Shown in pieces: positions 9,028 through 18,150 of a DNA stretch of 64,000 nucleotides; position 1 is the stretch's first letter; every line of letters starts with the position of its first letter. Position numbers and translations under genes: made by a program. Source of the stretch: Kiritimatiellia bacterium (GTDB taxonomy: Bacteria; Verrucomicrobiota; Kiritimatiellia; UBA8416; YA12-FULL-48-11); the NCBI GenBank assembly GCA_028716365.1, contig JAQUPZ010000001.1:537205-601204 (forward strand). The letters are read 5' to 3'. A model generated the notes under the pieces. The model was not told the DNA's origin. It did not search any database and saw only the letters and a list, made by a program, of their open reading frames with translations.

Positions 9028-10119
9028 CTAATTTGACTTTGCAGGAGCATTCCGCTTGATAACATTAGCAACATCCTTCTTGGTGTCGACTTCTATTTTC
9101 CTGTAGATCATATCTGCAAAAGCATACGCCAAATACGGATTAAATATGAAATTTATCAAGTACCAGGCAAATGTTCCTACCGGTTTCCGTCGTCCACAGA
9201 TTTTGAAATCCCGGAAACCCATGTCATAAATGGCTTTTACCTCGCAGTGGGTTAAAAAGACTGAGCGAGTGTTTTCCAAATTCTTCTTGTCATCGAGGAT
9301 AGTGGAAGAACCTAAACACACGGTTTTTTTTATTTTCTCCATTTCTTCATGTATTTCTTTGGACCTGTCAATATTGAATTTGGAAGTCAGCGTCTGATGT
9401 CGCTGCCGGTGCTGGCATTTGTAGGCGCATTCCTCGTTGATTAGGATCTCCGTCTTGGTTCTGTCGAGCTTGTCCAGCAGATCCAGATCAAACATGTGAT
9501 CTGTATGAACAACAACCCGGTCATATCGGCTTTGCATTTCTTTATACCATTCAATCTTAGCTTGTGGATTCTCAATAAAGCTTTTTACTACTGATGCTAC
9601 TTGCTTCAGCCCTGGCTTCTTTTTTCTCAAGTAGTCAGACAGAAGGTCATTAGCCACGATAACACCGTTCATTCCACATTTCTCATCAAGGCATTCCACG
9701 AGCCGGTTTGAATCTGGATCATCCAGGTGTTTTTCCTCGAGAACGAGGTTTGATACGGTGAGGAAAACACCTACCCCTTTATCGTTGAGAGACTTGAAAT
9801 ATTCCGCCGAATCATCGTAAAATTTGACGTTCATGTTTAACCGTCCCCCATTCCAGAGAACGTCAGGGGCATCATGAAATGTTTTCAGGACGTGAGAGAT
9901 ATTGGAGCTCTTCATAAAAGAAAGAAAAGAAGTTAAAAACCTGCGACGGATGAAAAGCCCGCTAATATTCCATTTAACTTCCGGCCAGTCAGGATGAAGA
10001 AACTGGTACCCGCGTTTTAAGGGAAATGGTTTCTTATCTGCCTGTTTATACTTGTCAAGCTCGCGTTCCAACTCCTTGACACGCTCTTTCAACTCATCAT
10101 AAGAAGGTCTTTCATTCAT
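9028..10119 (-). CDS. U32-peptidase-like TIM-barrel protein with N-terminal coiled coil
   Basis: 363 aa, soluble. Residues 5-26 form a charged heptad segment (YDELKERVKELERELDKYK). The rest alternates helices and strands as in a TIM barrel. ILINEECAYKCQHRQRH (~225-241, Cys231, Cys235, His237, His241) resembles the NxxCxxxCxxRxxH site of U32-type proteins such as UbiU/UbiV, and FKICGRR near 320 fits the later conserved strand. U32-like proteins bind Fe-S clusters or modify RNA or quinones; which applies here cannot be read. Its neighbours give no clue. Confidence 0.5.
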   Translation of the reverse strand: MNERPSYDELKERVKELERELDKYKQADKKPFPLKRGYQFLHPDWPEVKWNISGLFIRRRFLTSFLSFMKSSNISHVLKTFHDAPDVLWNGGRLNMNVKFYDDSAEYFKSLNDKGVGVFLTVSNLVLEEKHLDDPDSNRLVECLDEKCGMNGVIVANDLLSDYLRKKKPGLKQVASVVKSFIENPQAKIEWYKEMQSRYDRVVVHTDHMFDLDLLDKLDRTKTEILINEECAYKCQHRQRHQTLTSKFNIDRSKEIHEEMEKIKKTVCLGSSTILDDKKNLENTRSVFLTHCEVKAIYDMGFRDFKICGRRKPVGTFAWYLINFIFNPYLAYAFADMIYRKIEVDTKKDVANVIKRNAPAKSN

Positions 10120-10658
10120 GATTCTTCCTCTTGAGTGGACAATAGTGTTATTTGCAGGGTATTAACTGGTTGTGGTTGTAAGAAATTATTTTTATGGTTT
10201 TGGCAGAAAACGTATTTATTATTACCTTATTTGGTAGGAGGATAAAAACAAAAACTTGGTTAATTAGCAACCGGAAAGAAATCTGTCGGCCCATACTTTA
10301 TTTGCTGAAAGTCCAGAGTGGCGAATATAGAAGTTACTGGAGAGTAATGAGGTTAGCAGCGACACGAAATTCAAGGTCTAAAGGCTTGTGGCAATTATTT
10401 ATGTGTCCAACATCAACAGCACAACACAAAATACTCAAGGATGCCAGCCAGAAGGAATAACACGTCGAGCAAAAGATGAGCCAGGGAGGACATTCCCTTT
10501 GGTAGTGTACAAGAAAATAGCGATACCTCGATCTGACGAGGACGCAGTTGCCGACTTCAAGGCGTACCTAAAGACTGACCGAAAAAGGCCAAAAAGCCTG
10601 AAATTTCTCTTGCCTATTGTACGCGTTATGTTACATTCATGTGAACGGTAACATTGAT
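10120..10658. other. 539-bp gene-poor gap
   Basis: No convincing gene. Two short overlapping frames (10194-10460 and 10388-10651) show no recognisable domain and no good ribosome-binding sites. A small stem CCTCG-atctga-CGAGG occurs near 10528-10543, and an operator-like dyad lies at the right end (10629-10653). The gap must carry the promoters of the minus-strand 10119 gene and of the LacI-type gene, but no clear -35/-10 pair was identified. Confidence 0.5.
10629..10653. promoter_or_regulatory. Candidate operator upstream of the LacI-type gene
   Basis: Nested dyad: outer arms TGTTAC and GTAACA, inner arms TTCA and TGAA around TG. It ends 5 bases before the ATG at 10659. The position suggests autoregulation by the LacI-type protein and occludes the ribosome-binding region. 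Inference only. Confidence 0.45.
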
Positions 10659-11666
10659 ATGTCTATCAAGGAAGTAGCTCAAAAGGCAGCTGTCAGCCGA
10701 ATGACAGTCTCTCGCGTGATGAGGGGATGTCCTTCAGTCAGCGTTGAAACTTCAAAGAGGGTTCTTCGTGTGATGAAGGAGGTCGGATACGTTCCATCTC
10801 TGGCGGCGCGTGCCATGAGGAGCAAAGATAATTTAAGAACCAGCGGTAGTCTCTGTTGTGCTCTTATTCTAGGTGCAGATGTTAAAATGGCAGATGGTTT
10901 TTTCTGTGATGTTGCAAGAGCGGCGGAAGAGGAAGCGGCTGTTAATGGATTATGCCTTCTGCAAAGCTACTGGCAGGATAGTTTCGAAGCATCCTGGCCG
11001 CGTTTGCAGTCCATATTCTCCGTGTCAGGTCTTTGTGGAGCAATCCTGGCAGGACAGATCCAAGCCGATCAGGTGCGGGCAATTCAGAAACATGCCGCCA
11101 ATGTCGTGGTGATTGATGGTCCCATGCCGTCCGGGATTTCAGTCGCTTCAGTGGAATCAGATTATGTTAACGGTGCACGAATGGCAATGGAACATCTTGT
11201 CGCGCGTGGTGCGAAACGGGTTCTCGTAATCACAGGCCCCTCAAAAAATCATTATTTTGCCAAAGCGCTGACATCTGCCGCTAATGCAGTTAGCAGCAAT
11301 TTCAGCAAGGTTGAACTGATCTATACTGAACAGACGGCGCAAAGCGGTTACAACATAATTCGCGAGCGAATACGGCAGGGCGAGAAGTTTGATGGAGTTT
11401 TTGGAAACGACGAGACAGCCATCGGAGTATTGTGTGCACTTGCTGAATTAAAAATACGGGTTCCGGAAGAAGTGAAAGTGGTCGGATTTGATGACATTAC
11501 CCATTCCGCTTTTACATCGCCTCCTTTAACCACTGTGCGGATTGAGAAAACTCTTTTGGGCCGCGAAGCCGTCAGGGCTTTAGTGGAAATGACACGAGGC
11601 TCTTCTGATTCAGCAAAGATCAGGAAAGTAATTACCGCTGGTTTAATCGTGAGGCAGTCATCGTAG
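10659..11666 (+). CDS. LacI-family transcriptional regulator
   Basis: 335 aa from ATG 10659. The start is chosen because the family helix-turn-helix begins at once: MSIKEVAQKAAVSRMTVSRV, then a hinge-like YVPSLAARAMRSK. Residues ~60-330 form the periplasmic-binding-protein-like sugar-sensor domain, including the family-typical VPEEVKVVGFDDITHSAFTS. An ATG at 10617 would add 14 unrelated residues and overlap the dyad. It probably controls the same-strand genes that follow (11717 onward) in response to a sugar-like ligand. There is no strong Shine-Dalgarno sequence before 10659. Confidence 0.88.
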   Translation: MSIKEVAQKAAVSRMTVSRVMRGCPSVSVETSKRVLRVMKEVGYVPSLAARAMRSKDNLRTSGSLCCALILGADVKMADGFFCDVARAAEEEAAVNGLCLLQSYWQDSFEASWPRLQSIFSVSGLCGAILAGQIQADQVRAIQKHAANVVVIDGPMPSGISVASVESDYVNGARMAMEHLVARGAKRVLVITGPSKNHYFAKALTSAANAVSSNFSKVELIYTEQTAQSGYNIIRERIRQGEKFDGVFGNDETAIGVLCALAELKIRVPEEVKVVGFDDITHSAFTSPPLTTVRIEKTLLGREAVRALVEMTRGSSDSAKIRKVITAGLIVRQSS

Positions 11667-11716
11667 TTGGCAGTCGTTACGTAATAAGTGAAACAAATAA
11701 TGAAAGGAGACCGTTC

Positions 11717-12877
11717 ATGATAGTAAAAATTCCAGACAGGGAGTATCAGCAGAGGATTCAGAAATTTCAGCGAAACATCCGGACCGCAGGGCTGGATGCG
11801 GCACTCGTTCATGCCAATGAAAGCGACTTTGCCCACGTTCGCTATTTGTCGGAATACTGGCCTACATTTGAAGCTGGCGGCGTTTTTGTTCCGGCAACCG
11901 GCAAGCCTGTTTTGATTATCGGACCTGAGAGCGAGACCTATGCGCGCGGACGCAGCAAAATCCCCACGATCATGAAAATGGTCGAATACCGCGAGTCTGC
12001 CGAACCGCAGTATCCCGGCATTGCCGTGGCCAATTTCAAGGATGTTGTCAAAGTGGCAATGGGCGGTCGAAAACTCAAGCGCCTGGGACTGGTTGGCTTC
12101 TCCGTGATGACCCTGCCGGTCTACATGAGCTTGCGGAAGGATTTGCCCAGTACAAAACTGATAAAAGCCGACGATACGCTGGTCAATCTGCGGTTCATCA
12201 AGAGTGCAAATGAAATTAGCTGCATGAAGCGTGCATTCCAGATTTCAGAAAAAGCCATTGCGGCGATCCTGAACGAAATCAAGCCTGGCATGACCGAACT
12301 GCAGGTTGTAGGAATTGCCCAGCGTGAGATATACAAGCATGGCGGTGAATATGAAGGTCACGCACTTTACTGTTTCTGCGGCCCGGCCACCAACAATGCG
12401 ATTTCGCGCCCAACACACAATAAGATCAAGAGGAACGAAGTCATCCAGCTCAACATCGGCGCGCGTGTGTGCAGTTATTCCTCCAGTGTCGGTTTGCCGA
12501 TATCCATTGGCAAGCTACCGGCACGCAAGCAACGTCTTGTGGAGTTTGGACTCGAGGCGCACATCAAGACCATGGAACTCATGAAAGCGGGTAAACCCGC
12601 CGCGGCAGTGGTTAAAGAATATGAAGAGTTTGTGAAACAACGCGGTTTCCAGAAATACATGCTTTACGGTCCATGTCATGGAATCGGCATGATGGAAGTC
12701 GAACGGCCCTGGTTGGAATCCAGTTCTACTTACAATCTCCAGGAAAACATGACATTCCAGGTCGACACGTTCTTCTATGATCGTGATTTCGGTCTGCGTT
12801 GGGAAAATGGCGTACGCGTGACGAAAACCGGAGTGGAAAAACTGTCAAGCCGGTTCATGAAACTGGTCGTGCTCTAA
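11717..12877 (+). CDS. Creatinase-like M24-family protein lacking the metal site
   Basis: 386 aa with a creatinase N-terminal domain (~10-150) and a pita-bread catalytic domain (~155-386). M24 aminopeptidases use two Asp, a His and two Glu as metal ligands. Here the first Asp position is Asn246 (IQLNIGAR), the second lies in a serine run (~255-257), the His is kept (His321 in GPCHGIG), the first Glu is Asp350 (QVDTFF) and the second Glu is Glu363 (RWENGV). Creatinase also lacks metals and relies on the HGxG histidine, so a metal-free C-N hydrolase is more likely than a peptidase. The ribosome-binding site AAAGGAGA precedes the start. It is the first gene after the LacI-type regulator and is followed by a NodB-fold deacetylase; a creatininase-family gene lies 3 kb downstream. 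Confidence 0.75.
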   Translation: MIVKIPDREYQQRIQKFQRNIRTAGLDAALVHANESDFAHVRYLSEYWPTFEAGGVFVPATGKPVLIIGPESETYARGRSKIPTIMKMVEYRESAEPQYPGIAVANFKDVVKVAMGGRKLKRLGLVGFSVMTLPVYMSLRKDLPSTKLIKADDTLVNLRFIKSANEISCMKRAFQISEKAIAAILNEIKPGMTELQVVGIAQREIYKHGGEYEGHALYCFCGPATNNAISRPTHNKIKRNEVIQLNIGARVCSYSSSVGLPISIGKLPARKQRLVEFGLEAHIKTMELMKAGKPAAAVVKEYEEFVKQRGFQKYMLYGPCHGIGMMEVERPWLESSSTYNLQENMTFQVDTFFYDRDFGLRWENGVRVTKTGVEKLSSRFMKLVVL

Positions 12878-12933
12878 ACTGAACATCAGTTGGTTTGTCA
12901 ACATAGTTGTGGGTTTCCCACGGGAGGTGAAGC

Positions 12934-13839
12934 ATGAGTAATGCGGACAAGATAACTGTTATCCTCGGGATTGACATGGAAACAGATGTCGGAAGTTTTA
13001 CACCTTTTCTCGAAGGATTTAAAAATGGCACACCGTTGCTTCTGGAAGTGTTTGAACGTCATGGTGTGACCGGCACGTTCTTTTTTGTCGGTGATGCAGT
13101 GCGTCAACATCCGGAAGTACTTCGTACTGTTCAGGATCATGGCCATGAAATAGGGGCCCACACACTTTATCACGAGACAGTCGGAACGCCATTGTTCCCG
13201 ATACCCGGGATTCAGCCGTTACTGCCTCATGAAGTCAGGCCGCGCCTGGAATTTGCAAACAAGATCATCAAGGAAGCTGCCGGGGGCGTGGACATCGTTT
13301 CGTTTCGTGCTCCGCGTCTTTTCGGCGGCAACCAGGTTGTTCAGGCGCTGGAAGAACTGGGCTTTATTGCCGATGCCTCCCTCCCGATGTATTATTACAC
13401 GGAACGTATCTCGCCTTATCATCCGGACCGTAATGACTGGGCGAAACCGGGAAACATGAAACTCCTGGAGATTCCATGTTTTGCCGACTTGTCCATCGAA
13501 AGTCATGATGAGTACGGACGCGATCGGGACCAGTGGCCGCTTTTCAGGACTCATTCTGCCAAGGATTTGTTGGGTCATATTGATGGCTTTACCCGCTATG
13601 TTCGCGCTCGCGGTGAGCCGGTTGTATTGACATTCTATTTCCATCCCTGGGAATTCTGGCAGATGCCCCAGGGGCCCATTCATTACGGTGAAGGAACGGT
13701 GATACCCGATCCATTTATCGTAAAGAATTGTGGCGATTACGCCCTTGAGCAATTCGATAAACTACTCGAGGGACTTCACGATCGTGATGCGTGTTTTAAG
13801 ACGTGTCGCGCTTATGCAGAAGAATTCGATGGCAAATAA
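12934..13839 (+). CDS. NodB-type polysaccharide deacetylase family protein
   Basis: 301 aa, no signal peptide, so probably cytoplasmic. The NodB motifs are visible: the first-strand aspartates in GIDMETDVGS (~11-20) and the histidine pair in EIGAHTLYHE (~71-80), then SFRAPRLFGG as the third motif. The family hydrolyses N- or O-acyl groups and includes cytoplasmic members acting on small amides such as allantoinase PuuE-type enzymes. GGGAGGTG precedes the ATG. It lies 56 bases after the creatinase-like gene, likely the same transcript. With that neighbour, a small cyclic or acylated amide is as plausible a substrate as a glycan. Confidence 0.8.
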   Translation: MSNADKITVILGIDMETDVGSFTPFLEGFKNGTPLLLEVFERHGVTGTFFFVGDAVRQHPEVLRTVQDHGHEIGAHTLYHETVGTPLFPIPGIQPLLPHEVRPRLEFANKIIKEAAGGVDIVSFRAPRLFGGNQVVQALEELGFIADASLPMYYYTERISPYHPDRNDWAKPGNMKLLEIPCFADLSIESHDEYGRDRDQWPLFRTHSAKDLLGHIDGFTRYVRARGEPVVLTFYFHPWEFWQMPQGPIHYGEGTVIPDPFIVKNCGDYALEQFDKLLEGLHDRDACFKTCRAYAEEFDGK

Positions 13840-13899
13840 GTTTTAGCGGGAACCATTAAACTAAGTTATAAGTTAACAATATAAAACAACCAAATACCT

Positions 13900-15936
13900 A
13901 TGAAAAAAACATTATTAGTCAGCCTTATTGCAGGGATTGCCGTTCTTCCACAGACAAAAACTTTACTGGCAGATGGACCTGAAAAGATGCATCAGCCGAA
14001 ATACAGTCTGTTTTACGACAATCATACTATGCCCGCCTGTCCTGATGTTGGTGAAACTTTTGACGCAGAGGCATTTACTGATCGTATAAAACGATGTGGT
14101 GTTGATTACCTGACTTTCCATGCACGGTGTAACCTTGGCATGGCTTATTACAATACCAAGATAGGCATCAGGCATCCGTCGCTTAAATATGATATGTTTG
14201 GGAAGCTTGCCGATGCCTGCAAGAAGAAAGGGATCGCACTGACTGCATACCTGAATGGAGGAATCAGCAGTGCCGAGGGTATTCTTCACCGGGATTGGAC
14301 AACGTTATATTTCGAAGGTAATGAATACCGGGAGCCAAGACTTACTCCCTACGTCAGGACTATGTGTTACAACACGCCTTATCGCGACCATCTGATAGCG
14401 ATGATCGAAGAAATTGCACATAATTATCCTGTATCGGGTTTCTTTATCGACTGTCTAGCAGCTTATCCCTGTATCTGTCCGGTATGTGTCAAGGAAATGA
14501 AGAGGAAAGGCATTAATTGGAATAACAAGGAGGAAGTCGTTAAATTCGCGGAATTTTCTTACATGCGGCTGTCTCGCGATATTTCCAAGGCAATTAGAGC
14601 TATAAATCCCAATTATTTGATTTATTTCAATGGGCCCGGGTTTGAAGAGCAATCAGAAATAGGCACACATCTGGAATGTGAGTGTTTACCGGCAGGAAGC
14701 TGGGGTTATGAATACCTTCCGGTTCTTTCCCATTACATGAGAACACTTGGTAATAAAACCATCCTGAATATGAACGCACGTTTTTATAACTGGGGTGATT
14801 TCGGAAGCCTGCGTCCCGAAGCAGCAATTAAATCAGAACTGTTATATGGCCTGGCCAACGGGATGCGCCCTGATGTGGGTGGACATTTTCATCCAAGGGG
14901 CGATCTTGAAACTGCCGTTTTCGACAGGCTGGAGAAAATATACAAAGAGCTGCAGACGATGGATCCTTGGTTCGACAATGCGAAAAACATAACGGAAGTA
15001 GCAATTGTTTACCCGCTTAAGATTAACCATATTCGTGGAGACCGGCAGCTTAAAAGTGCAGTACGGATGCTGTCCGAGCTTAAGCAGCAGTTTGATGTTG
15101 TCACATTATTTTCTGATTGGAGTAAGTATAAAGTTCTTGTGATACCGGATGATATCACCTTCGATGACGAGGTGGCCCGTCGTGTTAAAGCTCATGTTGC
15201 AGCAGGTAAGGCTGTCATTGCCACCGGGGCTTCCGGACTTGACAATAAAAAGACACAATTCGTTCTCGAAAAAGAATGGGGAGTGAAATACACAGGTGTT
15301 AATGGTTTTGATCCTGCCTATTTTACTACAGGAAAGAACTTTAATCGCGGTTTGCCTGATATGCCTCTTTCATTATACGCCTCCGGTATTGATGTTGAAC
15401 CGCTTGCGGGCACCAGTGTTGAAGCAAAACTTATAAAATCGTATTACAACAGGCATTGGGACGGGGAATATGCTTTTTATTACAATCCCCCGGATAAGGT
15501 TACAGATAAACCCGCACTGACCATTAACGGGAAAGTGGCTCATTTCAGTCACAGGATATTTACCGGCTATAGCGACATGGCGTCCGTGGAACTGAGAACG
15601 CTGTTTTCCAACGTGATTAATAATTTTTTCCCTGATCCGTTGTTTAAATCAGAAAACCTGCCCTCATTTGCAAGGGTATTTGTTACCGAGCAGCCTGGAA
15701 GAAGAATGGTACATATACTTTCGTATGTTCCTGAAATGCGCGGACCCAAAACACAGATAATAGAAGAAGCAGTGGAGCTGCATGACGTGAAAATAGCCTT
15801 GCGTAATGACGGGAAATCACCAAAGGAAGTTTACTTGGCACCGGGAAAGACGGCGTTACCTTTCAAAATCATCAATGGTTATATTCATGTTACAATACCT
15901 GTAAGTAATGGTTACTCCATGGTGGTTTTTGAATAG
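13900..15936 (+). CDS. Exported GHL6-type glycoside-hydrolase-like protein
   Basis: 678 aa. Signal peptide at ~1-25 (MKKTLLVSLIAGIAVLPQTKTLLA). Residues ~35-360 look like the hypothetical glycosyl hydrolase 6 (GHL6) TIM barrel, with GFFIDCL followed by the cysteine cluster YPCICPVCVKEM (~185-197). Residues ~365-560 resemble a beta-galactosidase trimerisation/GATase-like domain (DDITFDDEVARRVKAHVAAGKAVIATG), and a beta-rich tail follows. Such proteins are common in PVC and Bacteroidota glycan loci, but their specificity is undefined. It probably acts in the periplasm. It is the third structural gene after the LacI-type regulator. Confidence 0.7.
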   Translation: MKKTLLVSLIAGIAVLPQTKTLLADGPEKMHQPKYSLFYDNHTMPACPDVGETFDAEAFTDRIKRCGVDYLTFHARCNLGMAYYNTKIGIRHPSLKYDMFGKLADACKKKGIALTAYLNGGISSAEGILHRDWTTLYFEGNEYREPRLTPYVRTMCYNTPYRDHLIAMIEEIAHNYPVSGFFIDCLAAYPCICPVCVKEMKRKGINWNNKEEVVKFAEFSYMRLSRDISKAIRAINPNYLIYFNGPGFEEQSEIGTHLECECLPAGSWGYEYLPVLSHYMRTLGNKTILNMNARFYNWGDFGSLRPEAAIKSELLYGLANGMRPDVGGHFHPRGDLETAVFDRLEKIYKELQTMDPWFDNAKNITEVAIVYPLKINHIRGDRQLKSAVRMLSELKQQFDVVTLFSDWSKYKVLVIPDDITFDDEVARRVKAHVAAGKAVIATGASGLDNKKTQFVLEKEWGVKYTGVNGFDPAYFTTGKNFNRGLPDMPLSLYASGIDVEPLAGTSVEAKLIKSYYNRHWDGEYAFYYNPPDKVTDKPALTINGKVAHFSHRIFTGYSDMASVELRTLFSNVINNFFPDPLFKSENLPSFARVFVTEQPGRRMVHILSYVPEMRGPKTQIIEEAVELHDVKIALRNDGKSPKEVYLAPGKTALPFKIINGYIHVTIPVSNGYSMVVFE

Positions 15937-16025
15937 ATTGCAGGTTCCCTGTATAATGTTGTTATTGGGTTTGGACGATAGTTGTTTGATTAGTTAAACT
16001 TATTAAATAAGAAAAGGGGGGAATT

Positions 16026-16766
16026 ATGCGTTATGAAATGATGTTTCCAGACCAGATCAGGGAAGCCATAGACAAAAATACTCCTGTAGTACTTGCTTTG
16101 GGAGTACTGGAGTATCACAGCGAACACCTCACGCCGGGTGTTGATACCCTGCTTGTTGTCCGTGCTGTGGATATTCTTGAGAAAGAGATACCAATGGTTA
16201 TCATTCCTCCTTTCTTTTACGGTGCAGGGACGTATGCTGTTGCGCCGCCTGAGCGTAACGGCGGGATGCATTTTGACTCGCAGGTATTGAACCAGTTTGC
16301 ACGCCAGCTGTTTTACAACCTCTTGCGCATCGGGTTCCGTAATATTTACGTGTTCATTCACCATCAGAGTGAGAACTTTGCAAATGGCATGCCAACCGAC
16401 CTTGCTTTTAAATTCGCGGCAAGGCAGGAGATATTTGCCTTCATAGAGCGTGAAAAGGGTGACGGATGGTGGGGTGACGAGTCATCAGCGAACTATTATG
16501 CTGAGCATGAGAAAGGCGGTGATCCGTTCAACTGGATAAAAATCTGTCCGTTCATGAGCGCGGAAGCTCAGAAAGTTTATCCCATTGACCATGCCGGTGA
16601 ACAGGAAACATCGCTTATGATGGCTTTCTGTCCGGAATGTGTTGATATGAAAAGGTTTGTCAAAGGTAAATGGTTTTGCAAGACGGCAACAAAAGCCTCG
16701 CTCGATTATGGTAACAAGGCAAAAGAGATCATTCTTCGGGATATGAGAAAAGCCCTGGGGAAATAG
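16026..16766 (+). CDS. Creatininase-family amidohydrolase
   Basis: 246 aa, cytoplasmic. The family metal motif is present as LEYHSEHLTPGVD with Glu29, His31 and Asp40, and the late DHAGEQETS motif is kept. The central NGHxxN motif, which carries the other metal ligands, is changed to HHQSEN (112-117); Glu116 and Asn117 are preserved, but the expected His position is Gln114 with histidines shifted before it. The family opens lactam or formamide rings (creatinine, FAPy, mycofactocin). AAAGGGGGGAATT precedes the ATG. Together with the creatinase-like gene at 11717 it may act on a small guanidino or amide compound, but a different substrate is likely given the motif change. Confidence 0.75.
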   Translation: MRYEMMFPDQIREAIDKNTPVVLALGVLEYHSEHLTPGVDTLLVVRAVDILEKEIPMVIIPPFFYGAGTYAVAPPERNGGMHFDSQVLNQFARQLFYNLLRIGFRNIYVFIHHQSENFANGMPTDLAFKFAARQEIFAFIEREKGDGWWGDESSANYYAEHEKGGDPFNWIKICPFMSAEAQKVYPIDHAGEQETSLMMAFCPECVDMKRFVKGKWFCKTATKASLDYGNKAKEIILRDMRKALGK

Positions 16767-16836
16767 ATCATGACGGGGTTTAAGTTATACAGTTAGTTGT
16801 CTTAAGAATGAAATGTTAACAGAAAAGAAGGTGACC

Positions 16837-18060
16837 ATGACTAATACTCAAAAAACCTTAGTTGTTCCAATGATGCTGATAGGATCAATGTTTGCAGTAC
16901 TTGGCTTTGCCCTGGGGATAAATGCCTTTTTCGTGCCCTTTGTGAAAGAGGCGTTTAATATTTCAATAACAATGTCATACCTGGTTATGACCGCCACCTT
17001 CGCGTCATTTGTCGTTTTTGGTGTTCCTTCAGGAATAATTCTTAAGAAGTGCGGTTATAAAGGAGGAATGATTATCGCATTTCTCATAATGGCATTGGGT
17101 TTCTTACTTATAGTGCCGGCTGCAAAGATCATAAATTTTCCTTTGTTGCTCCTGGCATTATTTGTAAGCGGTATGGGGCAGACTTTGCTGACGGGAGCGG
17201 TTAATACCTATGTCACAATATTAGGGCCTGAGGAAAGTGCCGCAAGCAGGATTTCCATAATGGGCATATGCAGTAAAACATTTTATGCGGTGGCTTCCCT
17301 GATGCTGGCTATGTTTATGGACCTGTCTAATGTACGGATAGAAGATACGATTGTTCCTTTTTACATTATTACAGGAATACTGGTAGTTATGGGCTTTTTC
17401 TATTACTTTGCGCCTCTTCCTGAAATCAAGGCTGCCGGGGAAGAAGGAAGTGGCGATACTTCTGAAGTATCAGCATATGCGAATACAAAAACAAGCATTC
17501 TCCAGTTTCCGCATCTTTTATTGGGTGTTGGCGCAATATTTTTTGACATTGGTGTGGAATACCTGGCATTGGGTTCAATTAATGATTATGCAACAATACT
17601 CAAATTGCCATCTCCTCAAAATTATGTCTGGTTTGCCTCAGCAGGCATGGTGATTGGTTATATATTGGGCGTATTATTTATTCCAAAAGTTGTGAGCCAG
17701 GGTACCGCATTGCTGCTATCGACCATTTCAGGTATTGTAGTTACCCTTGCTATAGTACTGTTTCCTGTTCGCATTTCCATCTATCTTGTGGCCCTTCTCG
17801 GGCTGGCTAATGCATTGATGTGGCCTGCCATATGGCCTCTGGCCATAGCTGATCTGGGGAAATTTACAAAGATGGGATCTTCATTGCTGGTAACAGGAAT
17901 TATTGGCGGGGCTTTCCTTCCACTGCTGTTTGGATACGTGGCAGACAAGGCATCACACCAGATTGCTTACGTGGTTTGTCTTCCTGCCTATCTCTATATC
18001 ATGTATTACGCTTTGTCAGGCAGCAAAATCAGAACTAAAACTGAAGGAAATCCTTCTTGA
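16837..18060 (+). CDS. MFS sugar symporter, FHS (FucP/GluP)-like
   Basis: About 407 aa with 12 predicted membrane helices. The N-terminal half carries FHS-like features: LGFALGINAFFVPFVKEAF, the GYKGGM loop after helix 2 and GAVNTYVTILGPEESAASR after helix 4. FHS members are proton-coupled fucose, glucose or galactose importers. ATG 16837 is preferred over 16813 because GAAGG lies right before it and the protein then starts near helix 1. It is co-directional with the creatininase gene upstream. Confidence 0.75.
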   Translation: MTNTQKTLVVPMMLIGSMFAVLGFALGINAFFVPFVKEAFNISITMSYLVMTATFASFVVFGVPSGIILKKCGYKGGMIIAFLIMALGFLLIVPAAKIINFPLLLLALFVSGMGQTLLTGAVNTYVTILGPEESAASRISIMGICSKTFYAVASLMLAMFMDLSNVRIEDTIVPFYIITGILVVMGFFYYFAPLPEIKAAGEEGSGDTSEVSAYANTKTSILQFPHLLLGVGAIFFDIGVEYLALGSINDYATILKLPSPQNYVWFASAGMVIGYILGVLFIPKVVSQGTALLLSTISGIVVTLAIVLFPVRISIYLVALLGLANALMWPAIWPLAIADLGKFTKMGSSLLVTGIIGGAFLPLLFGYVADKASHQIAYVVCLPAYLYIMYYALSGSKIRTKTEGNPS

Positions 18061-18078
18061 TTTAAATATATGAGAGTT

Positions 18079-18100
18079 AGGGAAAGTGGTATCCCTTTTT
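18079..18100 (+). terminator. Weak terminator-like hairpin
   Basis: A 5-bp stem AGGGA/TCCCT with an 8-nt loop is followed by TTTT, 19 bases after the symporter stop. The stem is short, so read-through into 18151 is likely. Confidence 0.35.
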
Positions 18101-18150
18101 AATTCCATCCCAAAGGTCAGTCAATAACAGGACCATAGGTTGAACTTATT

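Noticed and set aside
10194-10651. Two short plus-strand frames upstream of the LacI-type gene
   Set aside because: They overlap each other in different frames, lack recognisable domains and good starts, and have unusual composition. Treated as non-coding.
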